From Methylococcaceae bacterium (GTDB lineage Bacteria; Pseudomonadota; Gammaproteobacteria; Methylococcales; Methylomonadaceae), in NCBI GenBank assembly GCA_007280895.1, contig QYQN01000013.1, positions 1 through 41,615 of the forward strand: a stretch of DNA of 41,615 nucleotides. Direction: 5' to 3'. The notes below the pieces were generated by a model. It was not told the DNA's origin and made no database searches. It saw only the letters and a list, made by a program, of their open reading frames with translations. Below are positions 1 to 8,543 of the stretch, piece after piece (the stretch's first letter is position 1; every line of letters starts with the position of its first letter). The translations under genes and the position numbers were made by a program.

Positions 1-158
1 CCTGGTGCTATTGCTTGTAATAATACTGGTTTAGCGCCAACGCCTAAAGGAAATAAGGTTATCACTAACACAAAGAATAATAAGGGATTAATGATTTCTG
101 AACGCTTACGCAACGCTAAACGTAAATCACGTCGGACTATAGCAAAAAAAGCATACAT
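1..158 (-). CDS. ccmB: Heme exporter protein CcmB, N-terminal part only (cut by window edge)
   Basis: Inner-membrane subunit of the CcmABCD heme export/relay complex of system I cytochrome c maturation. Only about the first 52 codons are present, because the gene runs off the left edge on the minus strand. The visible residues match the CcmB start: a basic stretch (VRRDLRLALRKRSE), then a hydrophobic helix ending in ITLFPLGVG, as in E. coli CcmB. I chose the ATG at 158 because it forms a TAATG overlap with the ccmA stop, implying translational coupling. An in-frame ATG at 167 is the alternative. The gene follows ccmA in the usual order. Confidence 0.82.
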   Translation of the reverse strand, partial: MYAFFAIVRRDLRLALRKRSEIINPLLFFVLVITLFPLGVGAKPVLLQAIAP

Positions 159-787
159 TAAAGGCATGGCGATAAAGAAATACGTTGCACAGCAACATTA
201 GTCAGCTGTATTGGATGATGAGAAGTTAATACAATCATGCCGCCTTGGGCGCAGTGTTCACTCATGAGTTGTTCGGTCAATTGAATGCCCTGTTTATCCA
301 AGGACGTAAAGGGTTCGTCTAATATCCATAAACATTTCGCTGTGACTAACAGTCGCGCCAGTGACAACCGACGCTTTTGCCCCGCTGATAAGGCACTGAT
401 TAACACATCTTGGTATCCAGCAAGAGTAACCCGCGCCAACGCCTCATCTAAAGAACAACCGTTCCCTTGTCCTAACGCCACAGCCACGCGTAAATTTTCA
501 AGCACAGTGAGTTCTTTTTTTACCCCATCCAAATGTCCCACAAACGCCATGTTTGCTCGGTATTCGGAGGAGGAAATGGCCGCATCACACCAACTCACTT
601 GCCCAGCATCAGGCTCGCGAAACCCACATAAAATACGCAATAACGACGTTTTACCACTTCCGTTTTCGCCTTCTAGCAATAACACCTCACCCGAACCTAA
701 CACAAAACTTAACTCACTAAACAAGCTACGATCATCACGGATGCACGCCAAGCCAAGCCCTTGTAATAATGGCGAGAGACTGTTCAT
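158..787 (-). CDS. ccmA: Cytochrome c biogenesis heme exporter ATP-binding protein CcmA
   Basis: ABC ATPase of the CcmABCD complex. Its ATP hydrolysis releases holo-CcmE heme chaperone during periplasmic cytochrome c maturation. At 209 aa it has the usual CcmA length. Walker A is GENGSGKTS (about residues 40-48), the ABC signature is LSAGQKRRLSLARLL (about 133-147) and Walker B is LWILDEPF. The start ATG overlaps the rlmB TGA as ATGA, and the stop overlaps ccmB, so rlmB-ccmA-ccmB look co-transcribed. Methanotrophs need large amounts of c-type cytochrome, which fits the setting. The remaining ccm genes would lie to the left of the window. Confidence 0.93.
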   Translation of the reverse strand: MNSLSPLLQGLGLACIRDDRSLFSELSFVLGSGEVLLLEGENGSGKTSLLRILCGFREPDAGQVSWCDAAISSSEYRANMAFVGHLDGVKKELTVLENLRVAVALGQGNGCSLDEALARVTLAGYQDVLISALSAGQKRRLSLARLLVTAKCLWILDEPFTSLDKQGIQLTEQLMSEHCAQGGMIVLTSHHPIQLTNVAVQRISLSPCL

Positions 788-1527
788 GTATACAATCGTT
801 GCCGTAAAATTTCGTACAATACCACCCCACTGGCAACGGATACATTTAAGCTTTCCACCTGCCCCAACATTGGCAAGCTTACTAAAATATCACAGTGCTC
901 ACGCGTTAAGCGTCGCATTCCTTTACCTTCTGCGCCCATCACCAAGGCTAAAGGTACTGTGAAATCAGTGTGATAAATAGATTGCGTTGCTTCACCGTCG
1001 GCACCCATCACCCAAATACCCTGTTCTTTTAACCACCGCAAGGTGCGCGCTAAATTAGTCACTTGATAAACAGGCACTGTTTCTGCTGCACCACATGCCA
1101 CTTTGCACACAGTCGGTGTAATACCCGTAGCATTATCTTTAGTAATAATTACGCCACTAGCACGCGTGCCGTCAGCACTGCGTAAACAAGCCCCTAAATT
1201 ATGGGGATCTTGCACATTATCAAGGACTAAAAATAAGGCTGGACTGGTTAAATTTTCTACACAGGTATGCAAGGCTTGTTCAGATAACACTGCGGGCAAT
1301 TCCACCTCAATCACAATACCTTGATGCCCATTACCGTCAGCAAGTTTATCTAATTTAGCGCGTGCAACTTTCTCAGCCACAATCCCTAAATCTTCCAATT
1401 GATTAATTAAGGGCATTAACCGCTTATCTTGGCGCTGCTCATCAAGCCACGCTTGACTGATTTTTGTAGGGGAATAATCAAGCGCTGACTGCACGGAATG
1501 CAGACCATAAATTTTACTGAGTTTCAT
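784..1527 (-). CDS. rlmB: 23S rRNA (guanosine-2'-O)-methyltransferase RlmB
   Basis: SPOUT-family TrmH-like enzyme that methylates the 2'-O of G2251 in the peptidyl-transferase loop of 23S rRNA using SAM. The 247-aa length is typical. An N-terminal substrate-binding domain starts at IYGLHSVQSAL. The knotted SPOUT domain carries motif 1 (NVQDPHNLGACLRSADG), motif 2 (LVMGAEGKGMR) and motif 3 (LPMLGQVESLNVSVASGV). GAGG sits just before the ATG at 1527, which supports the start. It lies downstream of rnr, as in E. coli, but about 275 bp separates them, and it overlaps ccmA by four bases. Confidence 0.95.
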   Translation of the reverse strand: MKLSKIYGLHSVQSALDYSPTKISQAWLDEQRQDKRLMPLINQLEDLGIVAEKVARAKLDKLADGNGHQGIVIEVELPAVLSEQALHTCVENLTSPALFLVLDNVQDPHNLGACLRSADGTRASGVIITKDNATGITPTVCKVACGAAETVPVYQVTNLARTLRWLKEQGIWVMGADGEATQSIYHTDFTVPLALVMGAEGKGMRRLTREHCDILVSLPMLGQVESLNVSVASGVVLYEILRQRLYT

Positions 1528-1556
1528 TACACCTCATAAGCTATGCATAAAGGAAT

Positions 1557-1580
1557 TGAGTGAGTGATTGATTGATTGAA
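1557..1580. repeat. Short tetranucleotide tract (TGAG x2, TGAT x3, TGAA)
   Basis: Six consecutive four-base units lie 30-53 bp upstream of the rlmB start codon. The tract is imperfect and short. Tetranucleotide tracts in this position can shift promoter or leader spacing, but six imperfect units are few for phase variation. Confidence 0.4.
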
Positions 1581-1698
1581 CAAGACTGTCTACTACGAAT
1601 AAATGCTGCATAACAAGATTTTATTTGTCAATTACGATTGATAGACTTAAAGGAACTATCAACAGATAAGAACATAAAATCATGACGTTGTGCATGTT

Positions 1699-1733
1699 AA
1701 AAGCCCCCGCCACTCCGCTTCGGGTACTTTTTT
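1699..1733. terminator. Possible weak terminator-like hairpin between rnr and rlmB
   Basis: AAAAG and CCCG on the left pair with CGGG and CTTTT on the right, with a two-base internal mismatch and a C-rich loop, flanked by A and T runs on either side. It could act weakly in either direction. The imperfect stem keeps confidence low. Confidence 0.25.
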
Positions 1734-1767
1734 AAAGACCAGATTAGGCGTGAACTTTCTCACACCT

Positions 1768-1802
1768 CTGACTAAATGCGCTCATTGTGAGCGGTTAATC
1801 AG
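1768..1802 (-). terminator. Two-part hairpin immediately after the rnr stop codon
   Basis: On the minus strand CTGATTAA pairs with TTTAGTCAG and, inside that, CGCTCA pairs with TGAGCG around a three-base loop, giving about 14 pairs with one small interruption. It begins inside the last base pairs of the rnr reading frame. No T run follows on the minus strand, so it may be an RNA-stabilising 3' structure rather than an intrinsic terminator. On the plus strand it is followed by ATTATTTTTT. Confidence 0.4.
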
Positions 1803-1803
1803 A

Positions 1804-4077
1804 TTATTTTTTACGCCGTTTTTTCTTAAATTTAGCAATTGTTTTGGGCGCTGTTGATGCGTTTTTTAATACGAGATCAAAATCCATTTTCTTTTCATCT
1901 AAATCCACCCTAGCTACGCGCACTTGCACACTGTCACCTAATCGGTACACAGTATTGGTGCGCTCACCTTTTAATTGATAGGTGATAGGATCAAAATTAA
2001 AATAATCTTGCCCTAAATGACTAATATGAACTAGACCTTCAACATAAATTTCAGCTAACTCAACAAAAAAGCCAAAAGACGTCACAGCTGAAATAATGCC
2101 ACTAAACTCCTCGCCAATTTTATCCATCATGTATTCACATTTTAGCCAGCTCACGACATCACGTGTGGCGTCATCAGCACGCCGTTCGTTTGCAGAACAA
2201 TGCTCGCCCAAAATAACCATATCAGGAATGCCATAAATAAAACTTTCAGCTTTTTTCCCTTGTAAGGTATGACGGATAGCTCGATGAACTAATAAATCTG
2301 GATACCGACGAATTGGCGAAGTGAAATGTGCATAGGCTTCTAAAGCCAAACCAAAATGACCTTTACTATCAGGACTGTAAACTGCCTGAGACATGGAACG
2401 CAATAAGACAGTTTGAATTAAATGTGCGTCTTGACGGTCTTTAATTGATTCCATTAAAGCCATATAATCCAACGGTGTTGGTTGATTTCCACCGCCTAGA
2501 ACCAATCCTAGTCCACCCAAAAACTTTTTGAGATTAAATAATTTATCTGCGTTTGGTCCCTCATGAATACGCAGCAACTTAGGCATTTTTTTGCCATTCA
2601 AATAACGCGCTGCCGCACTATTAGCAGTAATCATAAACTCTTCAATAAGCTTGTGAGCATCATTGCGCACAACGGGCACGATAGTTTCAATTTTTCGATT
2701 CTGCCCAAAAATAATACGTGTTTCTTGGGTATCAAAATCCATCGCACCACGCAACTCACGTTGTTTACGCATCATTTTAAACAGCGCGTATAACTCTAAT
2801 ACATGTGGAATAACCGAGCGATATTGTTCGGTTAATTGCGCTACTTTTGCTACGTTAGGCGCGGCGGCACTTGGCAATAATTCGGCAACATCGTTGTACG
2901 TTAAGCGTGCATGAGAATTCATTACCGCCTCATAAAAACGTGATCTAATCACATTGCCTTCCGCGTCAATCACTAACTCGCACACCATACACAAACGATC
3001 CACATGAGGATTGAGTGAGCATAAGCCATTCGATAAAATCTCTGGCAACATAGGGATGACGTTTTCTGGGAAATAGACCGAAGTGCTGCGATTTTTTGCC
3101 TCATTATCTAAGGCGGTATTGGCAATAACATAATGCGAGACATCAGCAATGGCGACTAATAATTTCCAGCCTTTTGGCGTTTTTTTACAATACACAGCAT
3201 CATCAAAATCTCGCGCATCTTCACCATCAATCGTTACTAACGGTAAATGACGAATGTCTTCACGACCGTCCTTAGCTGTCTCTGGAACTTCTGGAGTAAG
3301 TGAGGCGATTTCTGCGACGACTTCGGACGGCCAGTTATGGGGTAATTCGTGGGTGCGAATGGCCATCTCAATTTCCATCCCAGGCGCTAAATGATCACCT
3401 AAGACTTCAATGATACGCCCTATAGGTTGATGCAGTTTAGTGGGTTGCTCAACGATTTCAGCAACAACAATCTGTCCTTGGGTTGCCCCACCTACGCCAT
3501 CTTTTTGCAATAATACCGTTTGTGAAATATTTTTATTGTCCGGCACTACGTAGGTAAAGCCATCTTCTTGATATAAGCGCCCAACAATTTGGTGCGTATT
3601 ACGCTCTAAAATCTCAACAACTGCGCATTCACGCCGACCTTTTTTATCAATCCCTACAATACGCACCATGGCACGGTCATTGTGTAATAAGGGATTCATT
3701 TCGCGGGGAGATAAAAACAAATCTTCCGAACCATCATCAGGGCGAATAAAACCAAAGCCATCTGCATGGCCAATAATTCGTCCAACAATTAAATCTTTAT
3801 TATTAACCAGACAATAGCGCTGCTCCCGATTAAACAATAATTGCCCATCGCGCTCCATCGCACGTAAGCGTCTTCGAAGCGCTTCTAGCTGCTCCTCTGT
3901 TTCCAACTGAAAAGACGCAATAATTTCTTTACGCAGAAGAGGTTTTCCTAAATGCTCGAGCAATTGAATAATCAATTCTCTGCTGGGAATTGGATTTTCG
4001 TATTTTTCAGCTTCACGCTGAGCAAAGGGATCATTTGTTGAATTAAAATCAACTTTTTTTTTGGACTTCAAGGACAT
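1804..4077 (-). CDS. rnr: Ribonuclease R
   Basis: Processive 3'-5' hydrolytic exoribonuclease of the RNase II/RNB family that degrades structured RNA and takes part in rRNA quality control and cold or stress responses. The 757-aa protein has the full architecture: N-terminal winged helix (about 25-85), cold-shock OB domain (VGRIIGHADGFGFIRPDDG, about 97-115), RNB catalytic domain with acidic cluster DGEDARDFDDAV (about 285-296), S1 domain (GIISAVTSFGFFVELAE) and a lysine/arginine tail ending KKKRRKK. No clear Shine-Dalgarno precedes the ATG at 4077, but the N-terminus aligns with the family. The hydrophilic leader SLKSKKK is normal. Confidence 0.96.
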   Translation of the reverse strand: MSLKSKKKVDFNSTNDPFAQREAEKYENPIPSRELIIQLLEHLGKPLLRKEIIASFQLETEEQLEALRRRLRAMERDGQLLFNREQRYCLVNNKDLIVGRIIGHADGFGFIRPDDGSEDLFLSPREMNPLLHNDRAMVRIVGIDKKGRRECAVVEILERNTHQIVGRLYQEDGFTYVVPDNKNISQTVLLQKDGVGGATQGQIVVAEIVEQPTKLHQPIGRIIEVLGDHLAPGMEIEMAIRTHELPHNWPSEVVAEIASLTPEVPETAKDGREDIRHLPLVTIDGEDARDFDDAVYCKKTPKGWKLLVAIADVSHYVIANTALDNEAKNRSTSVYFPENVIPMLPEILSNGLCSLNPHVDRLCMVCELVIDAEGNVIRSRFYEAVMNSHARLTYNDVAELLPSAAAPNVAKVAQLTEQYRSVIPHVLELYALFKMMRKQRELRGAMDFDTQETRIIFGQNRKIETIVPVVRNDAHKLIEEFMITANSAAARYLNGKKMPKLLRIHEGPNADKLFNLKKFLGGLGLVLGGGNQPTPLDYMALMESIKDRQDAHLIQTVLLRSMSQAVYSPDSKGHFGLALEAYAHFTSPIRRYPDLLVHRAIRHTLQGKKAESFIYGIPDMVILGEHCSANERRADDATRDVVSWLKCEYMMDKIGEEFSGIISAVTSFGFFVELAEIYVEGLVHISHLGQDYFNFDPITYQLKGERTNTVYRLGDSVQVRVARVDLDEKKMDFDLVLKNASTAPKTIAKFKKKRRKK

Positions 4078-4177
4078 TTAAATAATAGTAAAGGGAGTGA
4101 CTAAGCAAGCTAAGGCTCAATATGATACATGCTTAATTAGTAAGCGTGGCACAAGAAGAGCAAATTTTATAATAATC

Positions 4178-4972
4178 TCATCGATGTAAAATAAGTTTTA
4201 ACACAAACTTACTTCCAAAATACCCCAACAACAAGAGAAAAAAACCAAACACTGTCCATTGTATGGCTAACGTACCCCGCCATCCATAGCATTTTCTGCC
4301 TAGCAATAAACCAGCAAAAATAAACCATGCCAGTAATGACAGAAGCGTTTTATGCACTAAATGTTGAGCAAAAACATCTTCTAAAAAAATAAAACCACTA
4401 ACCAGCGACAACGTTAAAAAAAATAATCCTGCCGCCAACATTTCAAATAATAAAGCCTCCATCGCCTGCAAAGAAGGCAGTGCATGAACAAAACGCTTAG
4501 GCGGGTGGCTTTTTAATTGTTGATCTTGAAACGCCAACAATGCCGCTTGCAAGGCGGCAATATTTAACAAACTAAAGGCAATAATCGACGTTAAAATATG
4601 ACTCGCCATAGTCCAATGATACACCGGCATTGGTTGCGCCGTATCATCAAAAGACATGGTTAAACTCAGCATTAAGGCCGCAATAGGAAAAACAGCTACA
4701 CCCAATTTAGCTACTGGCTTAGTGATTGCAGCCAAAAGTAATAATAGTGCCACAATCATACTGACAAAAGAACACGTCGCAACAAAACTGAAACTAAACC
4801 CTTGCTGCGCTACACACCCCAAAACAATATAAAGCAAATGCCCAACAACCGCTAAGCATGCTAAATAAAGTGGCACATGTTGAGTTGTCTTTTGCGTAAA
4901 ATGGCGCACAATAAGCCCTGAACTTAGCACGTACAGACCTATTGAAAACCCTGCTATAAAATAATAACTCAT
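4178..4972 (-). CDS. ypjD: CcsA/HemX-like inner membrane protein, YpjD family
   Basis: Polytopic protein of the cytochrome c assembly (CcsA-like) superfamily, 264 aa, with about eight hydrophobic segments spread through its length. E. coli YpjD sits in the same place, divergent from ffh, so context supports the name. Conserved histidines occur in the middle region (HWTMASHILTSI, about 118-129) and near the C-terminus (QHLVHKTLLSL), as in heme-handling relatives. Its molecular function is not established. It could equally be named cytochrome c assembly protein. It starts at the ATG at 4972, and the next gene on its left, rnr, points the same way. Confidence 0.85.
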   Translation of the reverse strand: MSYYFIAGFSIGLYVLSSGLIVRHFTQKTTQHVPLYLACLAVVGHLLYIVLGCVAQQGFSFSFVATCSFVSMIVALLLLLAAITKPVAKLGVAVFPIAALMLSLTMSFDDTAQPMPVYHWTMASHILTSIIAFSLLNIAALQAALLAFQDQQLKSHPPKRFVHALPSLQAMEALLFEMLAAGLFFLTLSLVSGFIFLEDVFAQHLVHKTLLSLLAWFIFAGLLLGRKCYGWRGTLAIQWTVFGFFLLLLGYFGSKFVLKLILHR

Positions 4973-5134
4973 TGTTTTTTAAGAAAATTAAACAGTTTGC
5001 ACATGATAACACACACTCTTTCATGGCTACCTGTATTGATACAATCACGTTAATAGCTATGGTAATATATTGAATTAAATAGTCCTAATGCAATTGTATT
5101 TAGATAATCATCCTATACCTTTAATAAAAATACT

Positions 5135-6493
5135 ATGTTTGATAATTTAACCGACCGACTCAGTAACACGCTTAAAAAATTAAAAGGTCAAGGTCGCCTG
5201 ACTGAAGACAATATCAAAGACACCTTACACGAAGTACGGCTTGCTTTATTAGAAGCAGATGTTGCGCTTCCAGTGGTTACCGAATTTATTCAGCATGTTA
5301 AAACCGGCGCCATGGGCAAAGAAGTTCAATCTAGCCTGTCACCTGGTCAAGCCTTCATTAAAGTGGTTAATGCAGAATTAATCAAGGTAATGGGTGAAGC
5401 CAATGAAGGTCTTAACCTTAAGGCCAATCCGCCTGTAGTTATCTTATTGGCAGGCTTACAAGGTGCGGGTAAAACCACTACCGTTGGTAAATTAGGTCGC
5501 TGGCTGCAACACACACAAAAGAAAAAAGTGGGCGTTGTCAGTGTTGATATTTATCGTCCGGCCGCGATAAAACAACTACAGGTGCTTGCTGAAGACTTAG
5601 CGCTGGACTTCTTTCCCAGCGACACCTCGCAACAACCTATCGACATTGCTACCAATGCAATTGCTGCGGCCAAAAAGAAATTTCTTGACGTCATCATCAT
5701 TGACACCGCTGGACGCCTGCATATTGACGCCGACATGATGACGGAAATAACAGCCCTTCATGACGCCATTCAACCCACCGAAACCCTGTTTGTCGTAGAC
5801 AGCATGACGGGGCAAGATGCTGCAAACACGGCAAAGGCCTTCAATGAAGCGCTTCCATTAACAGGTATAATCCTAACTAAAGCAGACGGCGATGCACGCG
5901 GTGGAGCCGCCTTATCCATACGCCACATCACAGGAAAACCCATTAAATTTATAGGAATGGGTGAAAAATCTACCGAACTCGAACTCTTCCATCCAGATCG
6001 AATCGCCTCCCGTATTTTAGGGATGGGTGATATGCTGAGCTTAATCGAGGAAATCGAACAAAAAGTTGATAAAGAAAAAGCTGAAAAATTTGCTCAAAAA
6101 ATTAAAAAAGGCAAAAGTTTTGACTTCGATGATTTCCGTGAACAACTAGAACAAATGCAAAATATGGGGGGAATTAGCTCCATGATGGAAAAATTACCCG
6201 GCGCAAACAACATCCCTCAAGAAATGCGCGACAAGGTAAATGACAAAATGATCGCCCGTCAAATTGCCGTTATTTGCTCAATGACTAAACAAGAACGACG
6301 CTTTCCTGATTTGATCAAAGGCAATCGCAAAAAACGTATTGCTGCTGGCTCTGGTCAAGAAATACAAGATGTTAATCGCATCCTAAAGCAATTTATCATG
6401 ATGCAAAAAATGATGAAAAAAATGAAAAATGGCAACATGGCAAATATGATGCGAGGCATTAAAAGCAATGTTCGTAATACTATGCGACGGTAA
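5135..6493 (+). CDS. ffh: Signal recognition particle protein Ffh
   Basis: GTPase of the bacterial SRP. With 4.5S RNA it binds signal sequences on translating ribosomes and delivers them to FtsY at the membrane. At 452 aa it is of usual size. The N domain starts at the initiator Met. The G domain holds G1 (GLQGAGKTTT, about 107-116), G3 (DTAGR) and G4 (TKADGDARGG, about 248-257). The M domain is methionine-rich with the RNA-binding helix region (SGQEIQDVNRILKQF) and ends in MMQKMMKKMKNGNMANMMRG. It is divergent from ypjD and 118 bp upstream of rpsP, the standard gammaproteobacterial order. Confidence 0.97.
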   Translation: MFDNLTDRLSNTLKKLKGQGRLTEDNIKDTLHEVRLALLEADVALPVVTEFIQHVKTGAMGKEVQSSLSPGQAFIKVVNAELIKVMGEANEGLNLKANPPVVILLAGLQGAGKTTTVGKLGRWLQHTQKKKVGVVSVDIYRPAAIKQLQVLAEDLALDFFPSDTSQQPIDIATNAIAAAKKKFLDVIIIDTAGRLHIDADMMTEITALHDAIQPTETLFVVDSMTGQDAANTAKAFNEALPLTGIILTKADGDARGGAALSIRHITGKPIKFIGMGEKSTELELFHPDRIASRILGMGDMLSLIEEIEQKVDKEKAEKFAQKIKKGKSFDFDDFREQLEQMQNMGGISSMMEKLPGANNIPQEMRDKVNDKMIARQIAVICSMTKQERRFPDLIKGNRKKRIAAGSGQEIQDVNRILKQFIMMQKMMKKMKNGNMANMMRGIKSNVRNTMRR

Positions 6494-6541
6494 ATTTAAC
6501 TCATCATCGTGTTGATAAATCACTCGCCCCGCATTTTTTTC

Positions 6542-6569
6542 TTCACATATCAACAAATTCGCGTAAAAT
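6542..6569 (+). promoter_or_regulatory. Sigma-70 promoter of the rpsP operon
   Basis: A -35 box TTCACA (6542-6547) and a -10 box TAAAAT (6564-6569) are separated by 16 bases. Each matches consensus at five of six positions. The predicted start lies about 35 bases before rpsP. Confidence 0.55.
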
Positions 6570-6611
6570 GCGTCGGCTAACTTTTACTAAATGTTTTTTT
6601 GAGGAAATTAG

Positions 6612-6863
6612 ATGGTAACCATACGTCTTTCAAGAGGGGGTTCAAAAAATCACCCCTTTTATCATGTTGTTGTAACCGATAGCCGTAACGGTCGTGATGG
6701 ACGTTATATAGAACGGATCGGCTTTTTTAACCCATTTGCTCGGGGCAATGAAGAACGTTTACGCTTAAATAGCGAACGCGTTGATTACTGGCGTTCAAAT
6801 GGTGCGCAACCTTCTGATCGCGTTGCAAAGTTGATTAAAGACGCTGCAAAAATAGCAGCTTAA
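6612..6863 (+). CDS. rpsP: 30S ribosomal protein S16
   Basis: Primary small-subunit ribosomal protein, 83 aa, which is the normal length. The N-terminus [20 protein letters not shown] and the central [14 protein letters not shown] segment are diagnostic of S16. GAGG is placed seven bases before the ATG at 6612. It is the first gene of the rpsP-rimM-trmD-rplS operon, with rimM beginning five bases after its stop. Confidence 0.97.
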   Translation: MVTIRLSRGGSKNHPFYHVVVTDSRNGRDGRYIERIGFFNPFARGNEERLRLNSERVDYWRSNGAQPSDRVAKLIKDAAKIAA

Positions 6864-6867
6864 TCGC

Positions 6868-7377
6868 TTGCCAGATACTAAACTTATAAAAATTGGCGAA
6901 ATAACCAGCAGTTTTGGCATTAAAGGGTGGTTAAAAATTTTTTCTTTCACAGATGAGCGTGCAAGAATTTTAGATTTTACACCGTGGATAATAAAAAAAC
7001 CTCATGCTGAACCTGCTAATTACACACTCTCTGACGGCGCATTACATGGCAAAAATGTCATTGCAAAACTTAAAGAGATAGATACCAGAAATCAAGCTGA
7101 CACGTTCATTGGCTCAGAAATTTTTATTCGACAAGAGCAATTACCACGCCCTCAACAAGGTGAGTATTATTGGTCTGACTTACTAGGAATAGCCGTGTCA
7201 ACGCTATCCAATGTGCCTTTAGGTTATATTGATAGCATGCTAGAAACAGGTGCCAACGATGTAATGATTATCAAAGGCGAGCGAGAGTATGCCATTCCAT
7301 TCATTCATGGTCAGGTTATCATCAGCATTGATTTGCCAGAAAAAAAAATGATCGTTGACTGGGATCCAGAGTTTTAA
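6868..7377 (+). CDS. rimM: Ribosome maturation factor RimM
   Basis: Assembly factor that binds S19 and helps fold the 3' domain of 16S rRNA in the 30S subunit. It is 169 aa with an N-terminal RimM beta-barrel (IGEITSSFGIKGWLKIFSFTD, about 8-28; wider domain to about 90) and a C-terminal PRC-barrel-like domain (GEYYWSDLLGIAV onward; ends MIVDWDPEF). No ATG is available near the family start. The reading frame begins with TTG at 6868 and has no clear ribosome binding site, so translation is probably coupled to rpsP, four bases upstream. The stop overlaps a non-used ATG, and trmD starts ten bases later. Confidence 0.93.
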   Translation: MPDTKLIKIGEITSSFGIKGWLKIFSFTDERARILDFTPWIIKKPHAEPANYTLSDGALHGKNVIAKLKEIDTRNQADTFIGSEIFIRQEQLPRPQQGEYYWSDLLGIAVSTLSNVPLGYIDSMLETGANDVMIIKGEREYAIPFIHGQVIISIDLPEKKMIVDWDPEF

Positions 7378-7386
7378 TGAACCCCT

Positions 7387-8142
7387 ATGCAGTTTGATGT
7401 CATTACCTTATTTCCAGAAATGGTGCTTCAAGCAGCAGGCCATGGCGTCACAGGTAAAGCTTTAGAAACTAATTTAGCTCGCGTAAATGTTTGGAACCCA
7501 AGGGATTATGTCATCGACAAGCACAAAACTGTCGATGATCGTCCTTATGGCGGAGGTCCTGGCATGGTAATGAAATACCAACCACTCCACGACGCTGTCA
7601 CTGATGCTAAAAAAAATTACCAAGCGGGCGAGTCTAGTAAAGTCATTTACCTAAGCCCACAAGGTAAAGTCATCACCCAACAGGTATTATCAGAAGCGCT
7701 TAATCTTTCGCAAATCATTTTAGTTGCAGGACGCTATGAAGGAATTGACGAACGCTTTATTACGCTTGATTGTGATGAAGAATGGTCACTTGGCGATTAT
7801 GTTATTAGTGGCGGAGAACTTGCAGCACTTATTGTGATTGACGCAATGCTCCGTTTAATCCCTGGCGTATTAGGTGATAGCGAGTCTGCATTATACGACT
7901 CACACACAGACGGATTATTAGACTACCCCCATTATACGCGCCCTGAAACTATAGCAGCAACGACAGTGCCCACCGTACTAACCAGTGGTCATCATGCAGA
8001 TATAGATCGTTGGCGACGCAAACAGGCGTTAGGCAGAACATTGCAAAAACGACCTGATTTATTAAAAAACAAGCAACTTAATGCAGAACAAAAAAATTTG
8101 CTGAATGAATTTATATTAGAATCAAACCCATTTAAGGTATAA
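7387..8142 (+). CDS. trmD: tRNA (guanine-N1)-methyltransferase TrmD
   Basis: SPOUT methyltransferase that makes m1G37 in tRNAs with G36, preventing +1 frameshifting. The 251-aa protein begins [12 protein letters not shown], the standard TrmD start. It carries the trefoil-knot motifs [10 protein letters not shown] (about 98-107), [13 protein letters not shown] (about 117-129) and [13 protein letters not shown]. An upstream ATG overlapping the rimM stop is out of frame and leads quickly to a stop, so 7387 is the start. It lies two bases before rplS, consistent with one operon. Confidence 0.97.
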   Translation: MQFDVITLFPEMVLQAAGHGVTGKALETNLARVNVWNPRDYVIDKHKTVDDRPYGGGPGMVMKYQPLHDAVTDAKKNYQAGESSKVIYLSPQGKVITQQVLSEALNLSQIILVAGRYEGIDERFITLDCDEEWSLGDYVISGGELAALIVIDAMLRLIPGVLGDSESALYDSHTDGLLDYPHYTRPETIAATTVPTVLTSGHHADIDRWRRKQALGRTLQKRPDLLKNKQLNAEQKNLLNEFILESNPFKV

Positions 8143-8144
8143 CA

Positions 8145-8486
8145 ATGAGCAATATTATTGATGAACTAGAAGCAAAACAATTAAAACAAATCCCAGATTT
8201 TAATTCTGGTGATACTGTTGTCGTTCAAGTAAAAGTAAAAGAGGGGGAACGTGAACGTATTCAGGCATTTGAAGGGATTGTGATAGCTAAACGTAATCGT
8301 GGCTTAAATTCTGCGTTTACAGTAAGAAAAATCTCCCACGGCACCGGCGTAGAGCGTGTTTTTCAAACACATAGCCCAATGATTAGTGAAATTATTGTCA
8401 AACGTCGGGGTGATGTGCGCAGAGCCAAACTGTATTACCTACGCAACTTAACAGGTAAAGCAGCACGTATTAAAGAAAAATTATAA
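8145..8486 (+). CDS. rplS: 50S ribosomal protein L19
   Basis: Large-subunit ribosomal protein at the 30S-50S interface, 113 aa, normal for the family. The core [20 protein letters not shown] and the C-terminal [20 protein letters not shown] are diagnostic. It is the last gene of the rpsP operon, starts two bases after trmD, and is followed at once by a strong terminator. Confidence 0.97.
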   Translation: MSNIIDELEAKQLKQIPDFNSGDTVVVQVKVKEGERERIQAFEGIVIAKRNRGLNSAFTVRKISHGTGVERVFQTHSPMISEIIVKRRGDVRRAKLYYLRNLTGKAARIKEKL

Positions 8487-8493
8487 TACGCAT

Positions 8494-8526
8494 AAAAAAA
8501 GGCAACCTAGGTTGCCTTTTTTATTT
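8494..8526. terminator. Bidirectional rho-independent terminator between rplS and galU
   Basis: GGCAACC (8501-8507) pairs perfectly with GGTTGCC (8510-8516), flanked by a run of A on the left and of T on the right. It therefore fits termination of the rplS operon and of the convergent galU. Confidence 0.93.
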
Positions 8527-8543
8527 TCTATAAAAATGTCTGC

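Noticed and set aside
285-962. A 225-codon plus-strand open frame
   Set aside because: It lies antisense across ccmA and rlmB, both clearly coding, and its translation resembles no protein.
1699-1733. A small structured RNA or tRNA fragment between rnr and rlmB
   Set aside because: The C-rich segment has no cloverleaf or TPsiC-like sequence; only a weak imperfect hairpin remains.
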